A stretch of 64,000 bases of DNA, taken from Litsea cubeba. Its lineage: Eukaryota; Streptophyta; Magnoliopsida; Laurales; Lauraceae. A program made the translations under genes and the position numbers. Below, one piece after another: positions 11,025 through 23,323 of the stretch. Within the stretch, counting starts at the first letter, position 1. Each line of letters starts with the position of its first letter. The stretch covers positions 66,638,107 through 66,702,106 of the forward strand of contig CM022944.1 in assembly GCA_012931725.1 (NCBI GenBank). Reading direction: 5' to 3'. The notes beneath the pieces are model-generated. The model was not told the DNA's origin, did no database searches, and was given only the letters and a program-made list of their open reading frames with translations.

Positions 11025-12756
11025 GAAAGGAGAATCCTCTAAGATTGCACCTCCTGAAAAGAAAAAGTTTGTGAAGCAAGTCACTGCACCTTCTAACTCT
11101 ATGAAGCCCACTCAACCTAGAAAGGAGTCCATACCTGTTAGAAAGCACTATGAAGGCGGTTCAGTGAAGTTTGGCAACAATGATGGTGCCAAAATATGCG
11201 GAAAAGGTGTTATTCAGCTTATGGCAAACAAGATCAGATCGGAAGAAGTCTTATATGTGTCTGGATTGAGACACAACCTGCTTAGTGTGAGCCAGATCTG
11301 TGACAAGGGTCACGAAGTTATCTTCACAAAGAATGGGTTTGCCATCAAGAAGAGTAGCAACGGCAAAACAGTGGCAACTGGATCAAGAACTGCTGGAAAT
11401 CTCTATACATTGTCAGATGGAGCTGAAAAGACCTGCTTGATGAGTCAGACAGAGGAAAGTTGGTTGTGGCACAAACGCCTTGGGCATCTAAGCTTTGATA
11501 ACATGTCAAAGATTTGCAAATCAAAGGCTGTAAGAGGCATGTCTACAGTTGAAAAGCCTTCCAATCCCATTTGCGACTGTTGCCAAAAGGGAAAGCAAAC
11601 GAGGGTTATGTTCAAGTCAAAGGAGCATCATTCCAAGAAACCTCTTGAGCTAGTGCACACTGATCTCTGTGGACCGATGCGAACTCAAAGCACCAATGGA
11701 GATAAGTATTTCATGTTATGCATTGATGATTATACTCGTATGACATGGGTATTGTTTCTTAAGCATAAGCATCAAGCACTTGATCGTTTTAAAGTGTTTA
11801 AAGCACAGGTTGAAAATCAATTGGAAAAACGTATCAAGATTTTAAGGTCTGATCGTGGAGGCGAGTTCACATCTGAAGAGTTCACTAAATATTGTGAACA
11901 TCATGGCATTCAAAGACAGTACTCAGCCCCTAGAACTCCACAGCAAAATGGAGTTGTGGAACGGAAGAATCGCACCGTACAAGAGATGGCTCGTACGATG
12001 CTAAGTGAAAGCAAGATGGCTGACAAGTATTGGAAAGAGGCAATTCACACGGCTGTATACATTCAAAACCGATGCTTGATCAGGCCACATGAAGTCAAAA
12101 CTCCCTATGAGCTATGGTTTGGAAGAAAAGCAACAGTCAAGCACTTCAGAGTCTTCGGCAGCAAGTGTTACATCAAGCGGCTCGAACAAAATCCGGGCAA
12201 ATTTGAAGAAAGAGCTGACGAAGGTATATTTCTGGGTTACTCCTCTACTAGCAAGGCATATAGGTGTCTTAACAAAAGAACCAGAAAAATCATAGAAAGT
12301 GTTGATGTGAGAATAGATGAGAATATTGAACCAAAGAATGCAACTCATAATGACAGTCCAGATTATGAGGACTCGAGTGAGATTGATGATGAGATGGCTG
12401 AATCTAATGATTCTGAGAAATCAAAGGATGACTCAGAAGACACTACATCTAAGAAGCACAGCACTTGGGTAGAGCAACACCCTAAGGATCAAATCATTGG
12501 AGATCCTAAGGCAGGCGTTCAAACTAGACAAAGTGTAGTTAGCAATTACTCACTTGTGTCCACCATTGAACCCAAGACTGTGGCTGAAGCCAGTCTCGAT
12601 GAAAGTTGGTTGAAAGCTATGCATGAGGAAATGTGCAGGAATTTTGCTGAAGAGATGACGACAGAATTTGAGATGATTTTCACGAAACCTCTGCCAAAGG
12701 AAGTCTTCGAGTATCTCCAGAAAAAGTTAGGAGTTACACACTCTCCTAAACCGTAG
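10972..12756 (+). pseudogene. Copia-2 pol remnant: integrase kept; protease site, RT and RNase H deleted
   Basis: A single 594-codon open frame. It keeps the sequence after the protease (GGSVKFGNNDG onward) but the D-S/T-G catalytic stretch expected just before it is gone. Next come the gag-pre-integrase/zinc region (HKRLGHLS ... CDCCQKGK, about 11470-11590) and the integrase core with D, D, E in HTDLCGP, LRSDRGGEF and QQNGVVERKNR. After MHEEM at about 12630 a short piece recalling the middle of Copia RT (FAEEMTTEFEM) joins IFTKPLPKEVF, the usual end of RNase H. Reverse transcriptase and RNase H were therefore lost by two deletions, both preserving the frame. It cannot replicate without helper enzymes. 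Confidence 0.9.
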
Positions 12757-13037
12757 GCTTGAAAGGGGGAGCAATGCATTCATTGAATATCCTATTCGCT
12801 CCTCGGTTTGGTCCCTTTGGACTTGTTGTCAAAGGGGGAGAGATGTTATGCTATGATAGCAAGGAGAGATGTTATGCTATGAAAGCTAGGGGGAGATTGT
12901 TGACAGAGCATGGTTGTTATTTCAGAATTTCAGAATTGGTTCCAAGTGAGTGTTGAAAAGAACTTGGAAGAGCTGCAAGCTGGAGTTGAAAGTGTTGAAG
13001 TTCCAATAGTGTTGCCAACAATTCCAAAGGGGGAGAT
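12757..13037 (+). other. Copia-2 3' untranslated region with polypurine tracts
   Basis: Four purine tracts of the type AAAGGGGGAG (near 12766, 12830, 12888 and 13025-13037) and a direct repeat of ggagagatgttatgctatga (about 12837 and 12862). The last tract abuts the 3' LTR and is the probable plus-strand primer. Confidence 0.8.
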
Positions 13038-14173
13038 TGTTGGAATTTGAGATGACTTGAGAAGTCTTTTGATGAATTGAAGAAGTTAGCATCTCAAGTA
13101 TTGTTTTGAGTTGGAATTCTTGTCAACACATTGTCACAAACATGATGTTAATAAGCTGGTATTAATAGAGCTGAAGAGAAGAATCAGAAGTGAAACAGTC
13201 AGGAATTCAGAATTCCTGAAGCAGAGCACGCGGTCGACCGGGCTCTTCATGCGGTCGACCGAGCAAGAAGAAACCTGCAGAAAACAGTTTCAGGCACCTC
13301 TCAGTTATTTTCGTGACACAGTGTGTCTTCGGTCGACCGGGACCCCAGGATGTCGACCGAGCTCGAAATTGTCTGTTTTCCAGTCAGTGTCTTCGGTCGA
13401 CCGAGCAAGCCAGGATGTCGACCGAGCACGGGAACCAGAGTTGCGCAGAATTAGAAGTTTTGCACGAAAATTCAACACTCTTATCTAATTTGTTTGGGAC
13501 TCTTTCTAAACGAATTGTAGCCCGTTTTAAATACAATTAAGGGTTATCAAAACCTATATAAAGGCATGTATGGGTCGTTCTAAAGAGACACCAGAAGAGA
13601 AGAGTTTTAGAGAGAAAATAGAGAGAGTTTTGGAGAGAAGAAGAGTGCTGGTGCTGTGTTGCTGTGTTGCTGCATTATCAGACGTTTTCTACAGCAATTG
13701 TGGACGAGATTATGCTCTAGAAGATGGTGATTCGTCCATGAGTTAAGTGTCTCTCTTTTATGCTTTAGATTTCAATTTGTAAGGGATTGAGAGAGAGAGA
13801 ATTGTAGAGGGGAAGGGCTGTAGACAGAATTAATCTTCTATTCTGTTCTTACATCAAGTTGGTGCTTGGTGTTTAGGGTTTGGTGATCCTATCTGTGGGT
13901 GCAGATAAATTGTAAAGGGAGTCGGTGCTTCCTAGATAGTTGGTGCTATCTGAAACTAAGGGTTGGTGCTCTTTGTCGTTGGTGCGACTAAATAAGATTC
14001 AGATCTGTCCCGGATTGGTGTTCGGACAGTCTTTGAACCGTGGACGTAGCCTTTCGGTGAACCACGTTAAATCTGGTGTCATTGTGTGATTTGACTTGTT
14101 TTGTTGTTGAATTGGACCTGTTTTTAGAAATCACTGATTCACTCCCCCCTCTCAGTGATCGCGGTATCCAACA
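13038..14173 (+). repeat. Copia-2 3' LTR
   Basis: Same length as the 5' LTR. GTCGAC palindrome cluster at 13231-13426; TATATAAA at 13555-13562. Confidence 0.97.
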
Positions 14174-14178
14174 CCCAC

Positions 14179-14839
14179 GGCCTTCCATTTTCGGTTCATG
14201 TTATCTCATTAAAGTGTTAGTAGGAGCGGCCATCCCTTCGGTGGAGTTCTTTTACTAAAGACCGCTTTGATGGGTTAATGGGTGAACTAATGTGAATATT
14301 CGTAATGAGGTGTTAGTAGGAGCGGCCATCCCTTCGGTGGAGTTCTTTACTAAATATCACTTCTATAGAATGTCAATGAAGTGTTGGTGGGAGCGGCCAT
14401 CCCTTCGGTGGAGCTCTTTACTAAAGGTCACTTCTAGAAAGGATAAAAGTCTCTTCCCTTCAGAGGACTTAATCATAGACATTCTGGGAAAATTCATAGG
14501 AGATGGTTATACACTTGACATAAGATGGTAATAACCTCTCCCTAGGAGTTAAAGGGTTATTTGTCATATGAGGCCAAACCAATCAGTGATTGGACTACCA
14601 CTGGATATGTGTCCAGATAGTGATAATCCAAATAAGTTTGCCTTAATTCAACGTGACTGTAGGCTCGGCCATCCCTTCGATGGAGGGTCTATGAGGAGGT
14701 TGAAACACTGATACATTATGATTGGGGTTGAATAATGTAAAAAGTTTTGTGCTTTGTTTTTCCTTTTATAACAAGCACCATATGCATATTACATATATAC
14801 TGCATGTCTAATTATAAACCGTTTTATATCCAGAAAGAG
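14179..14839 (+). repeat. Copia-1 leader, second part, with repeats
   Basis: Continuation of the leader after Copia-2. Units around 'agcggccatcccttcggtgg' begin at about 14214, 14310, 14381 and (partial) 14657, the first three spaced 70-95 bp. No gene is seen. Long repeated leaders in retrotransposons may hold packaging or translation signals; that is inference. Confidence 0.75.
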
Positions 14840-17800
14840 ATGGGTAAGGACTCTTTTAGTCCGTTGATGTGCATTCTTCGTGAGAATAAACTGACTGGCC
14901 CTAACTACGTAGATTGGAAGAGAAATCTTGACATAGTACTCACTGCTGAGGAGTACAAGTATGTCTTGCTGGAAAACTGTCCCGATATTGATGCTAATTC
15001 TACTGATGACCAGCGAGAGGCTGAAAGGAAATGGAAGAAAGCGAATAGCATGGCTAAATGCTACATGCTCGCTTCCATGTCCAACGTGTTGCAAACACAG
15101 CACGAGCAAATGAACACAGCCTATGAAATCATGATGTCCTTATCTGAGATGTTTGCAGACAAGAGCAGGCCAGCTAGGCAAGCTGCTATAAGGACTGTCA
15201 TGAATGCTAGGATGGCTGAGGGAACACCTGTCAGAGAGCATATGCTCAAGCTGATAGATTGTTTCAATGAAGCTGAGATTCTAGGGGCTAAGATTGATGC
15301 AGGGAGTCAAACTGACATGATTCTCGAAACTTTGCCGGAATCTTTCAATCAGTTCAAGCTCAATTTCAATATGAGCAAGATGGACATGACTCTACCTGAG
15401 TTAATGAAAGAACTCCAAGCGGCAGAGGCCATCATGAAGCCCAAAGCCCAAGCTCATTTTTTCTAGTCTTCCTCTAAACTGAACCCGAAAGGGAAGAAGT
15501 TCAAGAAGAAGCAGAATAAGGGAAAAGGGCAGAAAAAGGACAATGCTGGTAATAAGAAGGACAAGGGTACAGATGGAAAGCCCAAAGGGAAATGCTTCAA
15601 GTGTGGCCTCAAAGGTCATTGGAAGAAAGATTGTCCCAAGTTCCTGGCCTCAGTTAAGAAAGGTACATCTTTTTCATACTACATTGAAACTTGTCTAGTG
15701 GTTGATTCTACTGACTCATGGATAGTAGACTCAGGAGCCACTAATCATATATGCAATTCATTGCAGGGGTTTCAGATAATGCAGAGAATTGAGAAAGGAG
15801 AGTTTGCCTTAAGAGTCGGAACTGGAGCTAAAGTTTGGGCAGTTGCAGTAGGAGTTGTTACCTTACATTTTCCATGTAATAGGATATTAGTTTTAAATAA
15901 TGTTTTCTATGTTCCGGACATGAGGAAGAATTTAATTTCAGTTTCCAGATTAATTGAATTTAATTATTCAGTTTCTTTCCATTCTGGTGTTGATATCAGT
16001 AGAGATGGAAATATTATATGTTTCGGTAGAATACATGACAACTTATTTTATATATATCCTATTGCTCCCACACTGCATAATGTACAACAAGAAAACTCAA
16101 CTTCCCTTAAGAGGAAGGTATCTTCAATCAATGACACATATCTTTGGCACTTACGTTTGGGTCACATTAACTTAAAACGGATTCAGAGGTTGGTAGAAGA
16201 TGGGCCGTTGAGCTCATTAGATTTCGAACCTTTTCCTCAGTGCGAATCTTGTCTCAAGGGAAAGATGACCAAACGGTCATTCTCTGGAAAGGGACTAAGG
16301 TCAAAGGAGTTGTTAGAATTGATTCACACTGATGTGTGTGGTCCTATGAACAAACCGGCTCGAGGAGGGTATGAGTATTACATCACCTTCACCGATGATT
16401 ACTCTAGATATGGATATGTATACCTAATGCGTCGCAAGTCTGAGGCATTTGATAAGTTCAAACAATTCAAGGCTGAGGCGGAGCTACAACTAGGAAAACA
16501 TATCAAAGCCCTTCGATCTGATCGAGGTGGCGAGTACCTCCTGGGTGAGTTCAAGGAGTACCTCACACAACATGGGATTGTGTCTCAGTTGTCTGCACCG
16601 GGTACACCCCAGCAAAATGGTGTAGCGGAGAGAAGAAACCGTACCCTTCTTGATATGGTAAGGTCCATGATGAGTCATGCAACCCTGCCTATATCTTTTT
16701 GGGGATATGCCCTAGAAGCAGCAGCATACATTTTAAATCTGGTGCCTTCTAAATCAGTACCTAGGACACCCCAAGAAATGTGGACAAGTCGAAAACCTAG
16801 TTTAAGACATATTCACATTTGGGGTTGTCCAGCCTATGTACTGACTGATAAAGCTACCAAGCTGGAACCCAGATCAGAAATGTGCTACTTCATTGGGTAT
16901 CCTAAGGGAACGAGAGGTGGCATCTTTTATCATCCAAAGGAGCAAAAAGTGCTCATCAGCACTCATGCTAGGTACTTGGAGGATGATTGTATGATGCACC
17001 AAGAGCTTAGTTGTAAGGAAACCCTTGAGGAGATTCTTCCGGGATCTCCTATAACATCTGTACCGGATCCTGAGACAGTAGATGAACAAGATATTCCTTT
17101 AAACACTCCGGAGCCTCGTCGTAGTGGGAGAATTTCTAGACAACCAGAAAGATATCTAGGAGTGTCTTTTAAGACAGACTCTGAAGATCTGGTTGAGGAT
17201 CCTACTAGTTATGATGAAGCAGTAACGGATATAGATGCTGACATGTGGCAGCAAGCGATGAAATCTGAAATGGGTTCTTTGTATTCCAATCAAGTCTGGG
17301 AACTTGTAGATGCACCTGAAGGGATTAAACCCATAGGGTGCAAGTGGATCTACAAGAGAAAGAGAAGAGTGGATGGGAAGGTGGAAACCTTCAAAGCAAG
17401 ACTGGTGGCGAAAGGATATACTCAGAAAGAGGGTATCGACTATGAGAAAACCTTTTCACCAGTGGCTATGCTTAAGTCCATAAGGATTCTCTTGGCCATC
17501 GCATGTCATTATGACTACGAGATATGGCAGATGGATGTCAAGACAGCTTTTCTTAATGGAAGTCTTGACGAATGCATCTATATGATGCAACCAGAGGGCT
17601 TCATTGCTAGTGGTCAAGATAACATGGTTTGTAAACTTAAGAAGTCCATTTATGGACTTAAGCAAGCATCTAGAGCATGGAACATCAAGTTTAATCAGGC
17701 AGTCAAATCCTTTGGCTTTGATCAAAACATTGATGAACCATGTGTGTATAAGAAAGGAAATGGGAAAGCAGTTGCATTTTTTGGTTCTGTATGTAGATGA

Positions 17801-18776
17801 CATATTACTCATAGGAAATGATGTAGGTTTATTGTCATCCACAAAGGTTTGGTTATCCTCTCAATTTCAGATGAAGGATCTGGGTGAAGCCAGCTATATC
17901 TTAGGGATCAAGCTTTTGCGTGATCGCAAGAATAAGATGTTAGCCCTATCCCAATCTTCATATATTGAGAAGATATTGGTCAAGTTTAACATGCATGACT
18001 CCAAGAAGGGCCTCCTACCTTCTAGACATGGAGTACCACTGTCTCGAGATCAATGTCCAAAGACATCTGAAGAGATAGAGACCATGAGGAGAGTTCCATA
18101 TGCATCCGCTGTTGGAAGCCTCATGTATGCTATGTTATGTACTAGACCAGATATTTACTTTGCCGTTGGCATGGTTAGCAGATATCAGTCAAACCCTGGA
18201 CCTATGCATTGGACAGCAGTTAAGCATATATTCAAGTATCTTCTGAGAACGAAAGATTATATGCTGACCTTTCGAGCAGATGATCTAACGCCATTGGCGT
18301 ATACAGACTCTGATTTCCAATCTGATAGTGATGCCAGAAAGTCTACCTCAGGGTACGTCTTTACTATGTCAGGAGGGGCTATATCATGGAGAAGTGTCAA
18401 GCAATCCTGTATAGCTGATTCTACCATGGAATCAGAGTATGTGGCGGCATCGGAAGCTGCGAAGGAAGCGGTATGGCTCAGAAAATTCCTGTTGGAATTG
18501 GGAGTTGTTCCTGCAGTGCATAAACCGATTGTCATGTACTGCGATAACACTGGTGTTGTAGCACAGTGCAAAGAGCCCAGGAATCACAAGAAAGGCAAGC
18601 ACATTCAGAGAAAGTACCACTTGATCTGGGAATTCATTCAGGACGGAGAGATAGTGGTGGAGCATATTGCTTCAGCAAATAACTTAGCTGACCCATTCAC
18701 TAAGACTCTTACTGAGAAAGTCTTCACTTCTCATGTTGAGTCTATGGGTGTTAGGTTAGGAAGTAGTGATCTTTAG
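14840..18776 (+). pseudogene. Copia-1 gag-pol polyprotein, one stop and one frameshift
   Basis: Start ATG 14840 (MGKDSFSPLMCILREN). Gag runs to a single TAG at 15464-15466 (probably CAG changed), after which the same frame continues: zinc knuckle CFKCGLKGHWKKDC (15592-15633), protease WIVDSGATNHIC (about 15718-15755), GAG-pre-integrase (LWHLRLGHI ... CESCLKGK), integrase DDE in HTDVCGP, LRSDRGGEY and PQQNGVAERRNR, and RT with KARLVAKGYTQ. A T-run at 17777-17782 has one extra T; the frame then shifts to the strand's third phase just before YVDDILLIG and goes on through RNase H (AYTDSDFQSD, STMESEYVA, MYCDNTG) to 18776. Total about 1310 codons, normal for Copia. Only two lesions separate it from an intact frame, so it is recent. 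Confidence 0.95.
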
Positions 18777-18780
18777 TGCA

Positions 18781-18790
18781 AGTGGGAGTT
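18781..18790 (+). promoter_or_regulatory. Copia-1 polypurine tract
   Basis: AGTGGGAGTT directly before the 3' LTR. Confidence 0.8.
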
Positions 18791-20781
18791 TGTTGGGATT
18801 GGTGTATGCCCTAAAGCCCACTAGCTGCACTCTCATCTTTTGTTACTGGATATTTACTGGTTATTTAATGGAATGACTCTTTTATGCTTAAACATGTATA
18901 TATGTATGGTTGTGTAAGGCCCATTGTTTCTAGTAAATGAATTAGGTGTGTAGTGTCTACACACAGATAGGTCTAATTCATGGACAACTGGAAACATCAT
19001 ATTTGTTCATAACTGAGAGATGGAGCTGGGCACTTCATCTTGGTATAAGTTATAATGAGAGACTCTCCTGTATTCAGGGTGACTTACCTAAGTCATGGGA
19101 GGGCTTTCCCGGATTTATCTCATTAGTGCATATGCAATGCATTGAACAGGACCATGGTAGGTGTGATCTCTAAAATAGTACTATCACAGAGAGAGATCAA
19201 GTCACCTCATGCTATTGAGTGACCGGTGCACTTAATCTTGAGCATTTGTGGATGAACTGACGAAGTCAAGTTCTTGTGCTTTAATTCACTATGGGTGAGA
19301 TTCTTTTCATGGGTCAACAGCTCTGTGTTTTGGGTACTCGGACTTGATCAGTTGGGACGTGCAGATGCAATATAGAATCTATGCCATCTGATGATGGAAT
19401 AATCGTCCCCTTAGAATTATCCGATTAATCATCAAAATCTAAGATCTTAGTATATGGATGTTCCATATGGATATTGAACTTGTGGGTCGCTCCCTGGATC
19501 AAGAGAATGATATTCGAATGATGATTATGTTAAGGATATGAAGTTCTAAGGTTTAGATGTAATCGGGAAGGTTGATAGTACATGTGATAACCTGACTCGA
19601 TTATGGATGTTACATAGAGGGGCATTCAGGTCATTACAGTTAGTAGGTCGAAGACAACCGTCATTTTATGACGAGCTTATTATATTATATATTTGTCCTT
19701 GGAGTTCAACCATAACTCTTTAGTGGAATGAGTTAAGGTTAAAATGGTCTTAATGTTGCTATGGGTTTAGCATGGACATTTTGGCCATTTTGGGAGCCAA
19801 TGGCAAATATGTCTTTTGGTCCCTTCTCTAGTCACTTTCCAAGATTGGCATGGTTTCCTATAATGTTTAGATAACATTTGGATGAATTATTTTAGTGGAA
19901 AAATAATTTTGAGTTTAAATTCAAATAGGCCTTTGATGGCATACATGAATTTAACTCTAGATAAATTGTATGTGGACCATGGTGTACATTATCATAAGGG
20001 ATGTCCATAATAGGATTTCCATGGGTAAGGCTTCCAACTTTGAGTAGGACTCTCTACTTGGAAAGTTGGACTCCTCTTTGGATTAGTATTCCTATGAGAA
20101 AGTTTCCTTTTTGGATTAGGAACTTAAAATTAGTAAGTGTTCTACAACTAGGATTACTAATTGTATGGAAAGTTCCTTTTGGTTTCCTTTTCTAATTAGA
20201 GTGTTTCTTAAAGGAAATAAGTCTTTCCTTTTTGGACATCAATGAGAATTAGAAGAGATAAACTTTTAGGAAATGTTTCCTCAAAGTTTCTATAAAAGAA
20301 ACAACACCCCCCTTTTGGACGTCCAAGCCTATGAAAGGAAGAGTCCCACACGTCCAGCCCTTGAAGCTCTTTCTTCTTCATTGAAGAAAGTTAAGGTCTG
20401 AGATTTTTCCTTAGAGAAATACTTCTTGATTCCTAGATTAAGATCCCATCATCTTAGCCAATCAGATTTGGAAGTGAGATAGAGAAGAAGATCAAAGGCA
20501 ATACTAGTGCAGAAAATTCCAGCAACTTGTTTGCAAATTGCAAGTCTGAGTTCGGGCCTTTGGATCTATTTTTTCAGAGATTTGAAGTCTACAAATCTTT
20601 GAGGTAATAGTCTTCTTCGTTCTCCTTTAATTATACACTTGTTGGTCATGAATTCATGGAGTTCTCATGCGATCTATATGGCTGATTTATGCTGGCCAAA
20701 TCAGATTTTTAAAATCTGTCATGTTACAAATTAGCCATGAATATCTTCCGCTAATTCAGATCTGAATCGCAGTTTCTTTCA
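18791..20781 (+). repeat. Copia-1 3' LTR
   Basis: Matches 5598-7586 with about 14 differences by eye; followed by the TSD ATAGA. Confidence 0.95.
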
Positions 20782-20935
20782 ATAGATGCCACCAAAACCG
20801 GCTATCAATGCCACCAAAACTGGCTATAGATGCCATGAAAACCGGTTATCAATGCTACCAAACCGGCTATCAAAGCCACAAACTTGGCTATCAATGCCAC
20901 CAAAACCGGCTATCAATCCCAAAATCGGCTTCCAT
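20782..20935 (+). repeat. Tandem array of ccggctatNNatgccacca, right half
   Basis: Continuation of the array at 5325-5597 after removal of Copia-1 and one TSD copy; about seven more units. Confidence 0.9.
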
Positions 20936-21324
20936 GCCACAAACAAAATCTGGCTCCCAGTCCAAAACAATCATTTGACAAAAGATTTTCATAAAATGAT
21001 AAGCTTTTGATCAAATCCCATTTAGCAATTACTTTCATCACAAAAAGATTTAAGTGAGCGTAGGGAAAACAAAAAAAAAAAATATCCCATTTAGCAATTA
21101 CTTTCATCACAAAAAGATTTAAGTGAGCATAGGGAAAACAAAAAAAAAAGTATCCCATTTAGCAATTACTTTCATCACAAAAAGATTTAAGTAAGCATAG
21201 GGAAAACAAAAAAAGAGTACCAAAAAATACATGCAGTACCCAAAAAAAAAGTACAAAAAAATACATGTGGTACCAAAAAAAAAGAAGAAGAGAATGATAG
21301 TTTCTACCATAACAAATCAGGAAC
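20936..21324 (+). repeat. Tat-1 spacer with three 69-bp tandem repeats
   Basis: Units start near 21015, 21084 and 21152 (atcccatttagcaattactt ... agggaaaac followed by an A-run). They lie just beyond the stop codon of the antisense gene and so would form its 3' flank. Confidence 0.85.
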
Positions 21325-22729
21325 TCAACCAAAAATGGCTTTTAGCCAAAGTCTCAGCTCCTCGAGCAAACTTTTGGCCTCAGCTGTCAGAGTTTCTAGG
21401 TCATGCTTCTTCAGGAACTTGCCTTGAGATGTTGGGGTAGGCTGTAACCCTTCTTTCACACCTGGAAGCTTATCCCGACTAGTTTGCCATTGTTTGTCCT
21501 CTTGAAACTTCCTTTCGAGAACTCGATCAGCATCTACAACTCGACGAATTAGAGCACTCTCCCTATCATGAGCCTCTGTTATAGAAGCCCACGTGGCAGC
21601 GACTTGTGCCTTCAAATGCTCAAGATGTTTCCTGGCCTCATCGACCTCCCTATCAAGGATGTTAAGGTCATGCGTCAGCCCATTGATGGCTAGCTCTTCT
21701 AAGTTCTTCTCTCGGATTAGCTGCTTCTTGCTTTGTGTAGCCTCATTTAGGTCAGACTTAGCCCGGTTAGCAGGATCCATGAACATCTCCTTGAAGAACT
21801 AGTCATCAGGGAAGTCCATGGTCTCAAATCACTTGTCACCCAGTGCAATGATCCTATCAACGATCGCCCTGGCACCTGTGACGTCCAGACCAACTTCTTC
21901 AGCATCAATGAAAATCTCCCGCACATGCTAGATCATACCAACTCCGGCATCCAAGTGTCCAGAAAGGAGAGTCTCAATCCAAGAGCTCAAAACCCGCGCC
22001 ACCACCTTTTTCGCAAAAAGAAGAGATGGCCCAGCTGAAGATTTGCCCGGCTACGTCGGTCGGCTGCTCATGTCATGCCCCGTTGGAAGAGGAACAAAAG
22101 CACTCTTTCCAGTCGGAGCTACTGGGGAGGGAATCTCAGCACGAGGTACCTCCTCCACCATGTCAGAATTGGTTGCAGGAGTCTCTACCTCTGTCTCAAC
22201 CTCAGGCATCCCTTGCTCTGGTTCTGAAGGAAGCAATGGACTCTCCTCTGTCGCTTCAAAACCTGCCAAGGAAACACAAAAATGTATGAATATGATCCTG
22301 TTTTAAAAAAATCATTATCAGGGTTCTACTATAAAATACCTTCTTCGACGACTGGCGGAACACTCTCTTCCTCCATGAACTCATCGGAAGCATCATCAAC
22401 ATTTACGTCCATCGATGGTTCAAAGTCATCGGAATCCTGTGGCAAACCAGCTAACACAAAAAAAAAATGTTAGCAAAAATCAAGTCGCAGACACAAAAAA
22501 AAAGAAAGCAAAAGAAGTCATACCAGTTGGAGATTCTGGAATCACTCCAGAGTCCCTTGGTTCTTCTTCTGGTGCCGCAACCGGATCCATCACCGCCTCA
22601 TTGGCAGGAACCTCAGGCATCGCCAAGTCTTCATCCTTTGTTAGAAAAAAAGCAGCAGGGGGAGAAAGCAAATCAAAACATGGAAAATTCCTTGAAAGAA
22701 ACAAAAAAAGAAAGAGGAAGAATCATACC

Positions 22730-23323
22730 TTCACCGACGGTTTCTTCTTCTCGGCTTCTCTTTTCCGGAGGCTAGTCAGCATTCCCCGGCACCTCCTCAT
22801 TGATAGTGAGAGGGACTTCTATGTCAGGAGAGTCCTCATGTGGCCCCTCGCTGCTACGATGACTCCTTTTCCTCTTACCCCTGCGGGCTCACCTCCTAGA
22901 AGAACGTGCCCCACTGACAGAGTCAGGTTTCCCACTTGACTCCTCACTGGATGGTCTACTCTTGCCAGTAGACTCCATGGAAGCTCGCCTCTGTGCCACT
23001 TACACCCAAGCATCAAGCTCAGCTTCTTCCTGTTCTAGCTACTCTAAGGCCTCATCAGGTACCTCCCGGACAGCTTCAGAACTAATGACGCCCTGGTCAC
23101 CGAGATAGCCTATCTTGTGCTTCTCTCCAGAAAGGAAGGCTCAAACTTTCTCTCGCTGGACACCATCCGACTTTCCAATGCCTTTTTCAGAAGACAGCTT
23201 TGCATCAAGCTCCTTCTTGGAAAGCCCTCGATATGCCGAAAAGCTCTCCGTGAACCACTTCGTGATGCCGGCAGTTCGAAAAGTCGACAACACAGGATAC
23301 GAAATCATGGCAGTAGTGCCTTC
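22730..23323 (-). pseudogene. Antisense gene, exon 2 continuation beyond the solo LTR
   Basis: After removal of the solo LTR and one TSD copy the frame reads on without a break: ...FYSAEG joins TTAMISYPVLSTF, then ITKWFTESFSAYRGL. This supports both the LTR boundaries and the reading frame. Five in-frame stops follow within about 500 bp, some in codons explained by CGA to TGA or CAG to TAG change. The end of the exon is Ser/Arg/Lys-rich and may be a nuclear-targeting stretch (inference). Confidence 0.7.

Larger units (their letters stand above)
8672..14173 (+). mobile_element. Copia-2: SIRE-like Ty1/Copia element, non-autonomous deletion derivative
   Basis: LTRs of exactly 1136 bp each (8672-9807 and 13038-14173) differ at about five sites by eye, with a perfect TSD CCCAC (8667-8671 and 14174-14178). 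Primer site, gag with zinc knuckle and integrase are present. The protease active site, reverse transcriptase and RNase H are missing, leaving an internal region of only 3.2 kb. SIRE/Maximus affinity is inferred from gag and integrase wording and from several AAAGGGGGAGA tracts before the 3' LTR. It is the youngest insertion in this nest. Confidence 0.95.
5598..20781 (+). mobile_element. Copia-1: nearly intact Ty1/Copia retrotransposon
   Basis: LTRs at 5598-7586 and 18791-20781 (1989 and 1991 bp, about 14 differences by eye), both TG...CA, flanked by the 5-bp duplication ATAGA (5593-5597 and 20782-20786). Met-tRNA primer site at 7588 and polypurine tract at 18781. Without the nested Copia-2 the element is about 9.7 kb with a long leader of about 1.75 kb and a single gag-pol frame. 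Coding defects are one stop in gag and one 1-bp insertion in reverse transcriptase. I did not assign the Copia lineage. Confidence 0.95.

Noticed and set aside
15464..15466. TAG between gag and pol of Copia-1 as programmed readthrough
   Set aside because: Copia elements usually use one continuous frame, the site is a simple C to T change, and no readthrough context was recognised. Treated as a lesion.
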